NCBI GenBank assembly: GCA_045837725.1 | Contig: JBEWZL010000013.1 | Span: 248,001-312,000, forward strand | DNA: 64,000 nt | Source: Vermamoeba vermiformis | Taxonomy: Eukaryota > Tubulinea > Echinamoebida | Reading direction: 5' to 3' | Part shown: piece by piece, positions 24,728 through 36,500 of the stretch | Layout: each line of letters opens with the position of its first letter | How positions within the stretch are numbered: the first letter of the stretch is position 1 | Notes under the pieces: model-generated | Seen by the model: the letters and a program-made list of their open reading frames with translations, nothing else | What the model was told of the DNA's origin: nothing | Databases searched by the model: none | Program-made: the position numbers and the translations under genes

Positions 24728-26287
24728 ATGACATCCGTTCGCGCACGAGAGCAGCGCTTACTGCACCAGCTAATGACACGCGAGATACACGGGAGATTGC
24801 GCAGTACGACAGGTGTCAATCCGCGTGCAGCGTGGCAGCTGTTCTGGACCAAACTCCCCACCCGCTTCGTCTACTCGCTGCCGAGTCTGCTGCAGAGTGC
24901 TGCTGCGCGCGAATTACAGCGCTCGTGTTTGTTAGGATTTTCTAAGGACCTGTATCACCTGCGTAAGTAGTGTTGGCTGGATGTGCCGTAATCTGATTGA
25001 TTTGTAGTCGCGTACCATTCAAAACGAACTTGCAAGCGATACTACTTTGAGTTGTGGCAGTGGTCAACCTCTCCATGGCACTCGCTTCGCAAAGAACTCG
25101 AGATCCCGATTGGTCCACCAGATCTCGAATCAGAAGCTGACGAATGGCTATTTGATGCTCATCAAGAACACCCCTACATGCAAATGTTCGAATCTGACAA
25201 CAGCAAGCTGTTTGCGATCTCAACAGAGCCCCTTCGCTTAACCGCTGAAGACACATCCGCGACTCGGCACTTGACGCTGTTTCCGAACCCTGTTTGTTAC
25301 ACGCCCATGGAGGCCCTGCACATCAGTTACGACTGCTTGAGTGGTAGGGCAATTGCTAGTTCATTAACAGACTAATGACGTACAGAGGTGACTTTCAAGC
25401 CACATCTGCAACTCATCAGTGCCCCTGCGAATCAATTTCATCTCGTGCTTAATAACGGAACGGCGCTCTATCACGTGATTGCAGAACTATGCACGCTCGA
25501 TCAAGCGCAATCACCCAGCACCACCGCCAATCCCTTTGCGTTCACATCCAGCGACGCACTCACCACCGCCCTCACACTGCTGCACGACACACGCGACTGC
25601 TGGCACGCACTGGCCGAGGACGAGATCAAGCTCACCTACGAACCTCTGCACCTCACGCCCACTCCGCACCGAGCTGCAGCACGGCTTGTCATTCGCAGCA
25701 CACTCAAGTTCGATGCGGAACAATACTTGAGCGCACTGGTCAAGCGCATGGTACGTCATAGCCATTGTTGAAGCACCGCCCCTCTGACTCTGCTTTGTAG
25801 AATGTGTTGAAAACTGAGAGTACCGAGGACTGGCACCTTGCCACCGCGTTAGTGACCGTTGAAGCTGCATTTGTCGCGCTGAGTGTCAAGTACGATTGAA
25901 CCCCTCCAAATGCCCCATTGAATAGTAACTGATGCGTGCTACAGAACTGACAAGCACGTGCACAACTTCTTGATTCGCCTGTCCTTCACGAGCAAGTCCA
26001 CTGCACTGTGGCACCTGTCATCTGTCCACATTCCCGCGCAACGACTGTCACGCTATGTACACCAGTCACTGCTGCCACTCATTCACAACAAGGCACACGG
26101 AGAGTTCTTGCCTGCTTACGCTGTGCTACCTCGGTATGCTTCTTGGTCCTATCCGTTGGGTATGTGTTCAGTTCTCCTCAGAATGCAGCTAATGCCTCAC
26201 TTAGTGCTGTCAAACCTCCCTGTGCTCCAGGGTAAGTCTCTGGCGTACTTGCCACATTGCTACTTTCCTTTAGCCATTGCAAAGTGA
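24728..26287 (+). CDS. Unrecognised multi-exon protein
   Basis: Six exons (24728-24962, 25008-25343, 25386-25750, 25801-25889, 25945-26231, 26274-26287) join with consistent phases to give 441 residues. No known domain was recognised. The protein is globular in look, with mixed helices and strands, no signal peptide and no membrane segment. Notable segments are a Trp/Tyr-rich patch (KRYYFELWQWSTSPWH), TPMEALHISYDCL, and a His-rich central part. The last exon encodes only four residues plus the stop. The start is the first in-frame Met; the frame is open some codons upstream. It is divergent from VPS13 and adjoins the AT-rich island. Confidence 0.65.
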
Positions 26288-26847
26288 TGTACATAAAACC
26301 ATTTCGTAAATTACGTTTAAATTAATCATTGAAGCAATCATGTACCATTGGTGGATTCAGCTTGTGAGTGTCCCACGTTGCTGGGAGTTGCAAGGTTCTA
26401 ACCCACATATTTCAACCAGTTACTGGCTTGCCACAGTAGCCAGGACATTTACTACCCTGGTGTACATAGAGACAGCTGATTCCAACTCAACAGAGGGTTC
26501 AGGCTGCTGGTAGGTGGACGTCCCGTCCGCCAAAAATTTTTCGTCTGTCCGGGGTCGCTGCGTGAACTGTAAATTCAAAAATTGCAGTCACTCAATATTT
26601 TTGATGATTACTTGTATCATTTGTTATATAGCGATAGTGCTAGGATTTTCGTTTAAAAGGTATTGCAGCAAATAGAACAAAGTTTTAGTCTTAAGTTCTT
26701 TGCAGAACATTGCTATTTTCAGCCTCTGGCGTTTAGCCCAAAGGCGTCCTGATTCCAATGGTAGGCTTCTTGGGCCACTGATGCAATGGCAGAGTTTGGT
26801 ATAAGGTCAATTACTAAGGAGGTCGACCTGTCCTATTAAGACATGGT

Positions 26848-26906
26848 GTCCGTCCGGGACAAGGCATCCATCCGTGGACAGGCATCCGGGTCCGGACAAG
26901 GCATCC
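26848..26906. repeat. Short GC-rich minisatellite, about 3 units
   Basis: Three imperfect units of 18-22 bp each end in ACAAGGCATCC or ACAGGCATCC, and each is preceded by a TCCG-containing block. The rest of the island is AT-rich, so the composition stands out. Confidence 0.6.
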
Positions 26907-27324
26907 GCTGAAGTTAGTAATTAATGAAATTTAATTCTGTTTGCTGCAGTAGGTAGGTCATACACAGAATACTACTAGGTACGGGCTTTGCATCCGTATC
27001 AGCTTCTGGCCACTGGAGATTGAGAAAGAATTGTAATCGCCATGCATTGGAAAGTTTGGATATATCATCTTAGGAACATAAGGGTAGCATCTGTATCAAG
27101 CAAATAACTTATATTTGCAACCAGGATATGTTTGCTGCACACAGAACAGTTAAACATCATACCCAAAAATTGTGCCCATTTAAGCAATCCTCTAGTAAAT
27201 ATGTAGTTCTGCATAGAACTATACCAGAATAGGAATATTGTGAATGCGAAATATCTCATAACAAAGTGCAAATGTAGACTCTTCCTATTGAACTCTTACA
27301 TTTCTATTATTTTGTAAATGTTTT

Positions 27325-27376
27325 CTTTTTTTTTTTTATTTTTTTTTTTTTTTTTGGGTTTTTTTTTTTTTTTTTT

Positions 27377-27412
<36 letters not shown>

Positions 27413-27420
27413 GCCCCCCC
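27325..27420. repeat. Poly-T tract followed by a C run
   Basis: Nearly pure T is broken by a few A and one GGG, and it ends in GG and seven C. On the minus strand this is a poly-A tract preceded by an AATAAA-like signal (CTAATAAAAA). That is what the 3' end of a retroposed transcript would look like. Sequencing slippage could also create or lengthen it. Confidence 0.7.
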
Positions 27421-27784
27421 TTTTTTTATTAGATGTTAGTAACTGGCACCCTATAAAGCATCAGCTTCAACATTCAACCACACTCTGCTCTCAAGATTGC
27501 TGTTTGGGCAAGTTGAAGTTGGCAAGCAATTTCTCTAATAGCATGGCCACAGCACAGAATGAAATGATCTGGCTGGTATTTGTTAATTCCATTGTGGACA
27601 CAACAGTGTTTGGGGATTTCTAATCGTTCAGCACTTAGTGCTGATGCCCTGGAAACTAAATAATCCATTTGTATCAATGCCTCTTGGTAGTGTGTGGAGG
27701 CAGCTCGATCTACAACAGTAGTTATTTGAAATGTCAAGATGCTGAATGGATTCAGTTATCATCATTGCCTTAATTTTATTTACA

Positions 27785-29413
27785 TTAGTTTTTGTTATTT
27801 ACAAGCATCAGTTTCTGTTGGTACCACAGTTGTGCTTTTTTCTTAATTGCAGGCTCAACTTGGTCCCAAGACAATTTACTGGCCTCTAACTCAGCCTTGC
27901 CTTCTTTTTTCACATCTTTCACGATCCACTGCACAAATTGATTGGTTTTTTCGCGCACCACTTGTCCCTTGCACACCTCTTCAAATCCTTGTTGCAAGCG
28001 CTGTTCAGTCACGAACATATTTGCGTAGTCTTCTCCGTCCTGCGCTACTTCAGGATTCAACAAGATGAGTGCTGCTCCATCAATATTATTAGCTACGGAT
28101 AATCATAATCGCCCAATTTGTACAAATACTCACCCTCTTTCTCACCGCGCTTGTGCTTCACCATGGCGTGCGAGGGTCCCTTGGTCTTGAACAGCGTGTC
28201 GCTCAGCACACGCATCGTCGCTGGCTCAGAGCTCTGCACGGGGTACCACACCAGCCCCTCGCCCACACCTTCGATGCCGAACTCTTCGCGCACCCAAGGG
28301 TCCGTCTTGTCAATGGCAATCACGTGCTCTGTCAACACCTGCACCACGTGCTCGAGTTGTGTCACGTGCTGGAAGTCGATGCTCATGGGCTCCGTGGCCC
28401 AGGGGATGATGTAAATGTCGTGCGTGAGGTCCTTGGTCTGGTGCTCGTTGTCGAACAGGAACTGCGACAGATCACGTGGCTCTACAATCACGTGCTCACC
28501 GATCTGCACTGCAAAGACTGCAAAGATGTTCTTGGTCAAGCTGCAAATGGCCGCACCTTGCATGATGCCCTTGCCGCACCATTCACCGAACACGATCACG
28601 TCTTGGCCCTTGACACGTGTCACATGTCGCTCTACCAGGGCACGGAAAAACTGTTGCCGCGCCTCGACAAACTGTCTGAAGCCGTAGTGTGTCTTGTCGG
28701 CCCAGAGCAGTTCGTTGCGCGACTGGGCGTAGATCTGACCGCGCTGCATGTTCACTGCGGCATTCGAGCCGTGCACTGCAGAGCCCCATTAATAGCAGAA
28801 CAAGTATATATTGCGTGCAGTGACAGCGACTAGTAGTGCCCGCACGCAGCGTGTAGCGACACTTACGCTTGATCTTGGCGCGGTACGTGAGCTGTGCTAG
28901 GGGCTGGTCAGCGAGTCTGTGGCGCACGTTGTGAAAGAGACTGATCTCAGGCCAGGCATAGAACACTGCTGTAGGCTTCTTGGACTTGGACTTGACTTGC
29001 TGCAGCTTCTGTTGCAGATCGAGATGGGGGTACAGCCGTTGATAGCCTTGCGCCACCAGCCATGGAATGCACTTGAGAAATTGCTTTTCAGCGTTGAACT
29101 CGCAGAATTCAGGCGGCATGCTGCACTCTGTGATTTGAGAATTGCTTGAGAATTGGATCTGAGAAAATTAAATAATTTTGTAATTTCATTGTGAATAGCT
29201 AATCAAGCGTAAACGTAATATTCTATAAGCATAAAAATGCATTGATATTCTAATATTACCAGGGCAATAAACAGTGGTGAGTGGATATTGGGGATCTTTT
29301 GGCAGAGTGCAGATCCGCTCTTCAGAATCAGAGAGCTCTTGATCGTCAGCTGCGATGTTATTATTGTTCGTAGTTTTGTCCTCTGCGGTACTAACAGTGT
29401 TTGTGTTGCTCAT
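27785..29413 (-). CDS. DENR-type zinc module fused to Rnl2-family RNA ligase
   Basis: Four exons (29413-29260, 29127-28867, 28775-28134, 28092-27785), all split in phase 1, give 454 residues. Residues about 40-75 match the N-terminal domain of DENR/Tma22: YPL, then C50-x2-C53-x6-C60-EF and C71 in LKCIPWLV. In DENR this zinc domain binds MCT-1 on the 40S subunit. The same uninterrupted exon runs on into an RNA ligase domain. It has motif I KLHG with candidate adenylated Lys138, FGEWCGKGI like FGEFAGPGI of T4 Rnl2, motif IV EGLVW (Glu311) and motif V MVKHK (Lys345/Lys347). A helical C-terminal domain follows. No SUI1 domain is present. The likely activity is ATP-dependent sealing of RNA nicks; a ribosomal setting is inferred. 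The gene lies 152 bp downstream of SLX9. Confidence 0.85.
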
Positions 29414-29565
29414 AGTCGTCAGTTTTCGAAATGAACAGTCAAACGCTGGATGTGCTCGTGAGGCACTTGGCACCATTAGAGAAGAGTGTTTATTGTTATT
29501 ATGGTGCTAGACTTATATTACAGATGCTGATCGATGCTTATGTACACTGTGGCCAGTCAGTCAAC

Positions 29566-30058
29566 TCAATTGCTATTCCGCTGCAGCTGAATGCTGTTGC
29601 TCAAGTGCGTGGCGACAGTACTGGCAGGATTGCTGTCGAACACCGCGTGGTGCAGCACGGCACTGTACTGCGTCATCTCCGCCGCGAGGATCTGCTTCTT
29701 CTTCGCGGCACTCACTCGACCGCTGCCTTGCTTGGGCACGGCACTCGCAGGCTTGGAGGCAATGTCTTGCAGGGTATTCGCCATCACATCGAAGGTCAGC
29801 AGCGGTTGTTCGGGCTTGGCTTGTTGTGCCTTGGATGCGCTCTGTTTCTGCTTCTGACTCGTCTCGAGCTCTGCAGTGGGCAGTCAGCAATCATGACATC
29901 ATTATTATTTTCAAGATTATGTGCCTACTTTTAATTAACTGCTCGTGCTTTAATTTGCGCTTGTCTTTTTTTGTGAGGGGATGTGGATCGACATCTGGAT
30001 TGTTCGGCACTGCTTGCGACACATAGGACTTCTCACGCGTACGACGTACTTTACCCAT
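29566..30058 (-). CDS. SLX9: SLX9-like ribosome biogenesis factor
   Basis: Two exons (30058-29929, 29870-29566) give 144 residues. SLX9 (human SLX9/FAM207A) takes part in late 40S maturation and export of pre-40S particles. Family marks are the MGKVRRTREK start, the KKDKRKLKHEQLIK basic block, and a C-terminal part that includes GSGRVSAAKKKQILAAEMTQ and a predicted helix to LSNSIQLQR. The protein is shorter than the human one (230). It lies head-to-tail with the DENR-ligase fusion and divergent from POLRMT. Confidence 0.85.
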
Positions 30059-30324
30059 GACAATTAATTGAAAGTAATAAATGCGCTGCGAGTCAACAGA
30101 GGTGTGTAGTGTCGTTGAAAATAAACTGCGATCTGAGTTCATTCAGCGCAACACGACTTGATTAAGCGCCACAGCACTTGTATATAGTCATAGTAATTGG
30201 ACAGTGCCTGGATTGAACATATAGTCGAAGCAGTGGGTACGTACTCGTTGTATTATTGAATTACGCGTAATTAACTCAGTTTTCTTATTGGATCCAGATC
30301 TGATCAGAATATTAACTACAAACC
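30059..30324. promoter_or_regulatory. Divergent promoter region, SLX9 / POLRMT
   Basis: This is a 266-bp AT-rich spacer between two start codons. It carries a BamHI/BglII-like cluster GGATCCAGATCTGATCAG just upstream of POLRMT. No TATA box can be assigned with confidence. Confidence 0.35.
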
Positions 30325-33300
30325 ATGTTACGGGCATCAAAATTAATATTAAAATACACGCTAAATAATAGCAAACCTTGCTCGTCATTATTTGTGCAGC
30401 GATCGAGTGTAACGTCAGATCGGATCTGTCCTCCATCAACAACGCGACACTCGGCGCTGTTCGATCATCGCAACTACAATACTACCGCTGCATATAAACT
30501 GAGCAACAACGAGGCGCAGACTGGACAACGCACCAAGACAGAATTGGTCAGCGAGAACTGGATCAAGTCAAATTACACGCTCGAGACACGCGATGACGAT
30601 CACATTATAGGCCGCACGAATAAGAACAAGCGCGTGCAGCAGCACGAAGAGGAGTTTGTACCGCCTCAAATGCCACGATTGTATGAACGACTGTCCAAGA
30701 GCTCCATCCAACTCGGTACGTCACATCCACCTCGAATATCTTGGCGCCGTTTAATTAACTGATTGCGCATTATAGGCGAGGATTACTATTCACACAAGAG
30801 CTTGAGCGAAGAGCAGATCAAAGAACAACTGTACCTCGAGATGGAGGCAGTGGAGCGCGAGGCCAAGAAGTTCAAAGAGCTGGTCGATGACGTGCTCAAG
30901 CTGAACAGAGGCGCGTGTTTGGATCCAGGCACGGAGCTCTTGTTGGAATGGTTTCAACCACTCGTCAAGCTCTTCGATCTCGAGAAACAACTTTCGCTGG
31001 CAGATCCAACCGTGCACCAAGAACTGCGCACCTCCGTGGAAGAGCTCGGCATCATATACAACGAGCAGTATTTGAGCGAGTACCACGCACACATCAACGA
31101 GGTAGCGAGTGACAAGTTGGCGGTGATTGTGATCCACGAGGTGATTGGTGCTGCAGCAGGACTGAAAGAACAGAGTCCTGTGCGCACTGTCGTCACGCAG
31201 ATCAGCGAGGCTGTGCAGGGTGAGGTCAATTGGCAAGATCTCAAAGAGGAGCTCGAGAACCCTGCTGAGAACCGTGCCACCGCCGACGGAGCAGATCCGA
31301 GTGGCAACGTGCCAGCCAAGAAGAAGAAGCGCGTGATGCAGTTCACGAGTGTCAACAAGCTGAATCGCCGTGCCCTCAAAGTGCTGGGCAGTGAAGCGCT
31401 GTGGTCGCGCGGACTGAAAGAGTTCATGGGGGCACGCTTGCTGTCGCTGCTGCTCGGTGTGGCACAACTGCGCGAAGAGGACCCTGTGACGGGGGTGTTG
31501 CACGCACGACCTGCTTTCGAACTCACGCACCGCACGCAGCACCGCGCCGCACACCACGACACGACGCACAACCCCTCGCGACTGGTGGTGAGTGCGAGTG
31601 AGGCAGTGCGCGCCAAGTTCGATCACATGATGACGCACTTCTTCCACTTCATTCGCCAGTACCCCATGCAGATACCACCGCGGCCCTGGGACAGTCCCGA
31701 CAGAGGCGGCTATCTCGCGGTGCAAGTGCCCATCATTCGCTATCAGAGCTACGAGGAGCAGTTCCGACCGCTGTTCCGCAAGAGCGACGATCTCGCAGTC
31801 ATCTACGAGGGCCTCAATGCACTCGGCGAGACACCGTGGCGCATCAATCAGCGCGTCTATCACGTGGTCAAGCAGGCCTGGGACCAGGGCGGCAATCTCG
31901 CGGACATTCCCGACCGAACTGACCGGCCCTATCCGATGCCGAGTGCGCTGGGCAAGGACAGTCGGTGGTACCGCGAGTTGAAGAAGATCGATCAGCTCAA
32001 CTACGATCTCGTCTCACTCCGCGCAGACTTCTTGCTAAAAATGGAAGTCGCGGAGAAATTCAAGGACAAGACGCTGTATTTCCCGCACAACATGGACTTT
32101 AGAGGCCGCGTGTACCCCGTGCCCCCGCATCTCAATCACATGGGCTCGGATATGTCGCGCGGACTGCTCTGGTTTGCAGACGGCAAGCCCCTCGGTGAGC
32201 GCGGACTGCACTGGCTGCGCATTCAACTCGCCAACTTGTACGGCTTCGACAAGGTGCCGTTCAGTGAACGACTGGACTTTGTGAGCAAGAACCAAGACAA
32301 GATCTACTCGTGCGCGCAACGTCCGCTGGAAGATCGGTGGTGGGTGAGTGCAGACTCGCCGTGGCAGTTCTTGGCTGCGTGCTTCGAGTACTACAACGCC
32401 ATGCACAGCGCAGATCCGCACAGCTACGTGTCACATCTGCCCATTCAGCAGGACGGCACTTGCAATGGACTGCAGCACTACGCCGCGCTCGGTGGTGACG
32501 AGCAGGGTGCCAAGTCCGTCAATCTGTTGCCGAGCGACAGACCGCAAGACGTGTACAGTGACGTCGCGGAGCTGGTGGCACAACGCATTCAACGCGATGC
32601 TGAGAATGGCGTGGCAGTGGCGCAGCTGTTGAAGGGCCGCGTGGACCGCAAAGTAGTGAAGCAGACCGTGATGACGAGTGTGTACGGCGTGACGTTCATT
32701 GGTGCGCGACAACAGATCACCAATGCGATGAAAGACCATCGACTGCTGACGCATCTGACCGACAGCGAGATGTACCAGGCCTCGCAGTACATTGCACAGC
32801 TCACCTTCGAGTCACTCAAAGAGATGTTCACGGGAGCACGTAACATCATGGACTGGCTCGCTACATGCGCCAAACTGGTCGCCAAGAAGGGTCGATTGGT
32901 CAGTTGGACCACACCGCTGGGTCTGCCAGTCGTGCAGCCCTATCGCCGTCAAACACGCACGGGCACTGTAGAGACCGTGGTGCAGTCTGTGGCCCTCGAA
33001 CACGAGCCTACTAAGTGGCCTGTGTATTCTAATCGACAACGCTCTGCTTTCCCGCCCAACTTCATTCACAGCTTGGACTCAACGCACATGTTGTTGACAG
33101 CCATTCACTGCAAGCGACAGCAGATCACGTACGCCTCAGTGCACGACAGTTTTTGGACACATCCCGCCACCGTGGATGACATGAACGTCATTCTGCGCGA
33201 GAAATTTGTGCAGCTGCATGGCCGTCCTATTCTCAAACAACTGCGCGAGTACTGGACCACGGTACACCCCGATATCAAATTCCCAGAATTGCCTGCGTTG

Positions 33301-33351
33301 GGCAAATTCAATCTCAGCTTGGTGAAGGAGAGTCCTTACTTCTTCCACTAA
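30325..33351 (+). CDS. POLRMT: Mitochondrial RNA polymerase
   Basis: Two exons (30325-30715, 30776-33351) give 988 residues. This is the single-subunit T7-like polymerase that transcribes mtDNA and primes its replication. The N-terminus (MLRASKLILKYTLNN) looks like a mitochondrial presequence. Polymerase motifs are intact: DFRGRVYPVPPHLNHMGSD, motif A QQDGTCNGLQHYAALGGD with the catalytic Asp near 689, motif B RKVVKQTVMTSVYG, and motif C ASVHDSFWTH with the catalytic Asp near 919. The C-terminal tail ends in Phe-Phe-His. The N-terminal extension is shorter than in human POLRMT (1,230 residues), and no pentatricopeptide repeat is obvious. Confidence 0.97.
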
Positions 33352-33563
33352 TCAATTGCCCTCAGTCATTAGACTACCTTGTACAGAACATTAAACTGCG
33401 GATTCATACCACACGTCACACGTGATTGTTCACTAACTTTTCGTCGTCGTTTGCTATCAAAATCCACCAGGGCTCCGCTACAAGACAGTATTTTTTTTCC
33501 CGCTTTTTGGTCATTCGTGTTCGTTACTTGTTCGTGTTAAGGTCCACACTTAATATTTCATCT

Positions 33564-36500
33564 ATGTCAACGACGGACGAAATACCCCAACAGCCTCATA
33601 TTACGGTGCCTGAAACAGCTCCGCCTACTGATGAGCCGATCACTTCCGCTCCAGCAACTGATCAGCCGTCAAATAATCAACCAGAACAGCAAACAAATAC
33701 TACAACAGATGTAACAATGTCAGACGCACCTGTTGAAGTGTACGCACCACCAGCAACGCGATTAGAAATATTTGACTAAATTAATAATTTTTCAGTAACC
33801 AAACGACTCCCGCTCCACAACCTGAAACAGCTGCAGAAAAACCTGCAGAGAAGGTATTTATTATTTTTAGATTTTTTGCGATAATTATTATAATTTTTAC
33901 GTGTAGCCGGTGGAAACTCCGATCGCAGTGGCGGTGAAAGAAGATTCGGTCAAAGAAGAATCATCAGCGGGCAAGAAAAAGAAAAAAAACAAAGCAAATT
34001 TACAAGAGAAGCTCAAACAGTTGAATGAAAAGTTAAATATGCTGAACGCGCTGAACAAGAAAATTGAGAGCAAGACAGGTGTAGCATCGAGTCCCGTCTT
34101 GTTGCCCCTCGCCGCCCCAGCATTGCCCGCACAGAGCAGCTTGGCACTCAGTGGCACGGGTGAAGACGAGCTCAGTGACTCGAAGAAGCGCAAGACACGA
34201 CCGAACACGTTGTACGACGACTACGAGATTGATGCGACCTCGCGTCCTTTGAAGAAGATTGTACGTCGCTGATCACGTGCTGTATTGTGCAGCAGCTAAC
34301 AGCTCCTATTCAAACAGGGTGTGCCAGTGGGTGCCTCACCTCCACCTATGATGCCGCAGTACGTTGCACCGACCACGCCGACACCTGTAGCTCCCAAAAA
34401 GGCGCACACACCGCGCGGACGAGGTCGACCAGTGGGCAGACCGCGCGGCAGTGGTCAACACGGTAAGTCTCTGAGAGCTGCACTGAGTGCGCGACTGACC
34501 AGTCACCCCCAGCTACCTACGCACAGCCAGGCACTTACGAGCCAGAGTGGGACGAAGACTACGAGGACTACGAGGTCGACAACGACTTTGACTCCTTCTC
34601 ACCCAAGGGCGTAGGCAGACCTCCCAAGGCCAAGCGACCACCACGTCCTCAACCGCGTCCAGTGGTGCCAGTCGTGCCCTACACGCCAGTTGCAGCCACA
34701 CTCACACCTCCTCCTGGCCGCAAGCGTCGCACAGGTCAGTATCTGCCGCTGAGTGCCCCGCTGCAACAGTGCGCACAGATTGCCACCGCGCTGATGAAAC
34801 ACCCGATGTCTCCGCCCTTCAACATCCCTGTGGACCCCTTGGCACTGGGCATTCCTGATTACTGGACGATCATCAAAGAGCCCATGGACCTCGGTACCAT
34901 CAAGAGTTGGGTCGACGGTGGTGCTTACAAGGACATTCACGAGTTTGCCGATGACGTGCGACTCGTGTGGCGCAATGCACTGACCTACAACGCACCTGGC
35001 TCGCAGATCAGTGTCATGGCACAGACCTTGGCTGATTTCTTCGAGCAGAAGTTCAATGCACTGCTCAACAGAATCAACAACCCTGAAGCCGTGCAGTCGA
35101 GTCCTGTGGCTGTTGAGCCTGTGGTCACTGCCTCACCGCAACCCGCGGCCGTGCAGCGCGTGGAAGTTGATCCTGCTGTCTTACAACGTCGCAAAGAGAT
35201 GCAAGAGACGCTGAATGATCTCCGCGGACTGTTGCGATCGCTGGACAAGCAGGTCACTGAGCTCAAGAAACAGACTGCCAATTTGCCACAACCTCCGAGT
35301 GCCAAGCCTAAGGCTCGTTCTACGCGTGCCAGTGCTACTCGTCCTCCCCCTAAACGTCGTCCTCGCGATTTGAACCTCAAGTAAGCCAACAACCTCGGCC
35401 GCGTGTTTTCGATGTACTAATCTCGCTGCTTTGCAGACCAATGAGCTACGAAGAGAAGTGCAAATTGAGTGACGACATCAACAGCCTCAACTCTGAACAC
35501 TGGGCTGGTGTGATGGCAGTGATTGAAGAAGAGATGCCGCAAGCACTCAAGAACGACACTGACGAAGTAGAACTCGATATTGACACGCTGGATATTGTCA
35601 CACTGCGTCGATTGGAAGCGTTCATTGCCGAGTGTCAAGGCAAGCCAGCTGTAGTGACTGTCACACAAGCACCGACTGCTGCTCCGGTAGTGCCCTCACC
35701 TCCCGTGCCTCCTCGTGAGCCCAAGGTGAAGAAGCCCAAAGATGATGACGCCAAGCAAAAGCCCAAGCGACAACCGCGCAAGAAGACAGGCCCCCCTCAG
35801 AGCATCACTGAAGAGACTATTCGCGAGACTGAGCGTCAGTTGAAAGCAGTGAATCAATCGCTCACTTCTGGCAACGCTTCGCTCAGTAAGTTGATTCGTT
35901 GTCCGTACTTGAATGACGCTATTAACCCGCACATGCACAGAGAACATTGGTGACTTGGAGTCGAAGCAACAGTCCAACAAAGAGGCGTTGACACGTCCCA
36001 AGAAGGGCAGTCACAGCTCATCCTCTTCGGACTCCTCTGACTCGTCTGACACGGACAGTGACAGCTCTGATGAGGGCTCAGGTGATGAGGGTGTCAAGAA
36101 GAAGGTAAGTGTCTTGTCATCCATCTAGCCGATCTGTCTTCGTTGTCTCACTGGTATCTGCAGAAAAAGGACAAGCATCAGTCCACGGGTGGCAAGGCTC
36201 CGATGACGAGCAAAGCCCCTGAAGGCGAGACAGCAGGTGAAGAGACCGCTGCCCCGAAGATCTTGACACCGACTTCACCGCTCAAAAAGGAAGTCGTGCT
36301 GCAGAATGTGGAGTCGTGGACTGCACTCGATGAGTCCAAGCCTGAAGAAGGGGACTCGAACAGCACGGGACCCAACAACGACTCGCTGTGGTCTGAGTTC
36401 CGCACCAAGGGTCAGCAGAACAAACAGCGCGTGAGTAGTTGCGAATAGGTGCACAATAAGCGTAGAGTACTAACAACACCGACAGATGAAAGAGCGCGAG

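Larger units (their letters stand above)
26288..27784. other. AT-rich non-genic island
   Basis: About 1.5 kb has no recognisable gene, in a locus where gaps are normally under 300 bp. It lacks CACGTG entirely, unlike its flanks. It contains an inverted repeat CTGGCT...AGCCAG near 26424, a short GC-rich minisatellite at 26848-26906, and a T-tract of about 90 bp at 27325-27411 followed by GG and seven C. It also has a lone minus-strand open frame at 27474-27737. No terminal inverted repeat or reverse transcriptase was found. It may be a recent insertion, a retroposon relic or, near the homopolymer, an assembly artefact. Confidence 0.6.

Noticed and set aside
26341-26470. tRNA-derived SINE or tRNA-like gene (GGTTCTAACCC resembles a B box)
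   Set aside because: No convincing A box at the right distance and no cloverleaf could be drawn.
27325-27420. Poly-T tract as true retroposon tail
   Set aside because: Not accepted as proof. Broken homopolymers with a C-run are also typical of assembly error, and no target-site duplication was seen.
29090-29413. Separate DENR gene ending before the ligase
   Set aside because: No stop or splice donor separates the Cys module from the ligase start within exon 2, and no SUI1-coding sequence lies nearby.
29431-29934. Plus-strand frame with MNSQTLDVLVRHLAP start
   Set aside because: Most of it is antisense to SLX9 exon 2. The free first 45 codons lie in a short spacer with no donor or homologue.
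30790-31863. Open frame of about 357 codons on the minus strand
   Set aside because: Antisense to POLRMT, which is fully accounted for by its motifs. There is no family resemblance.
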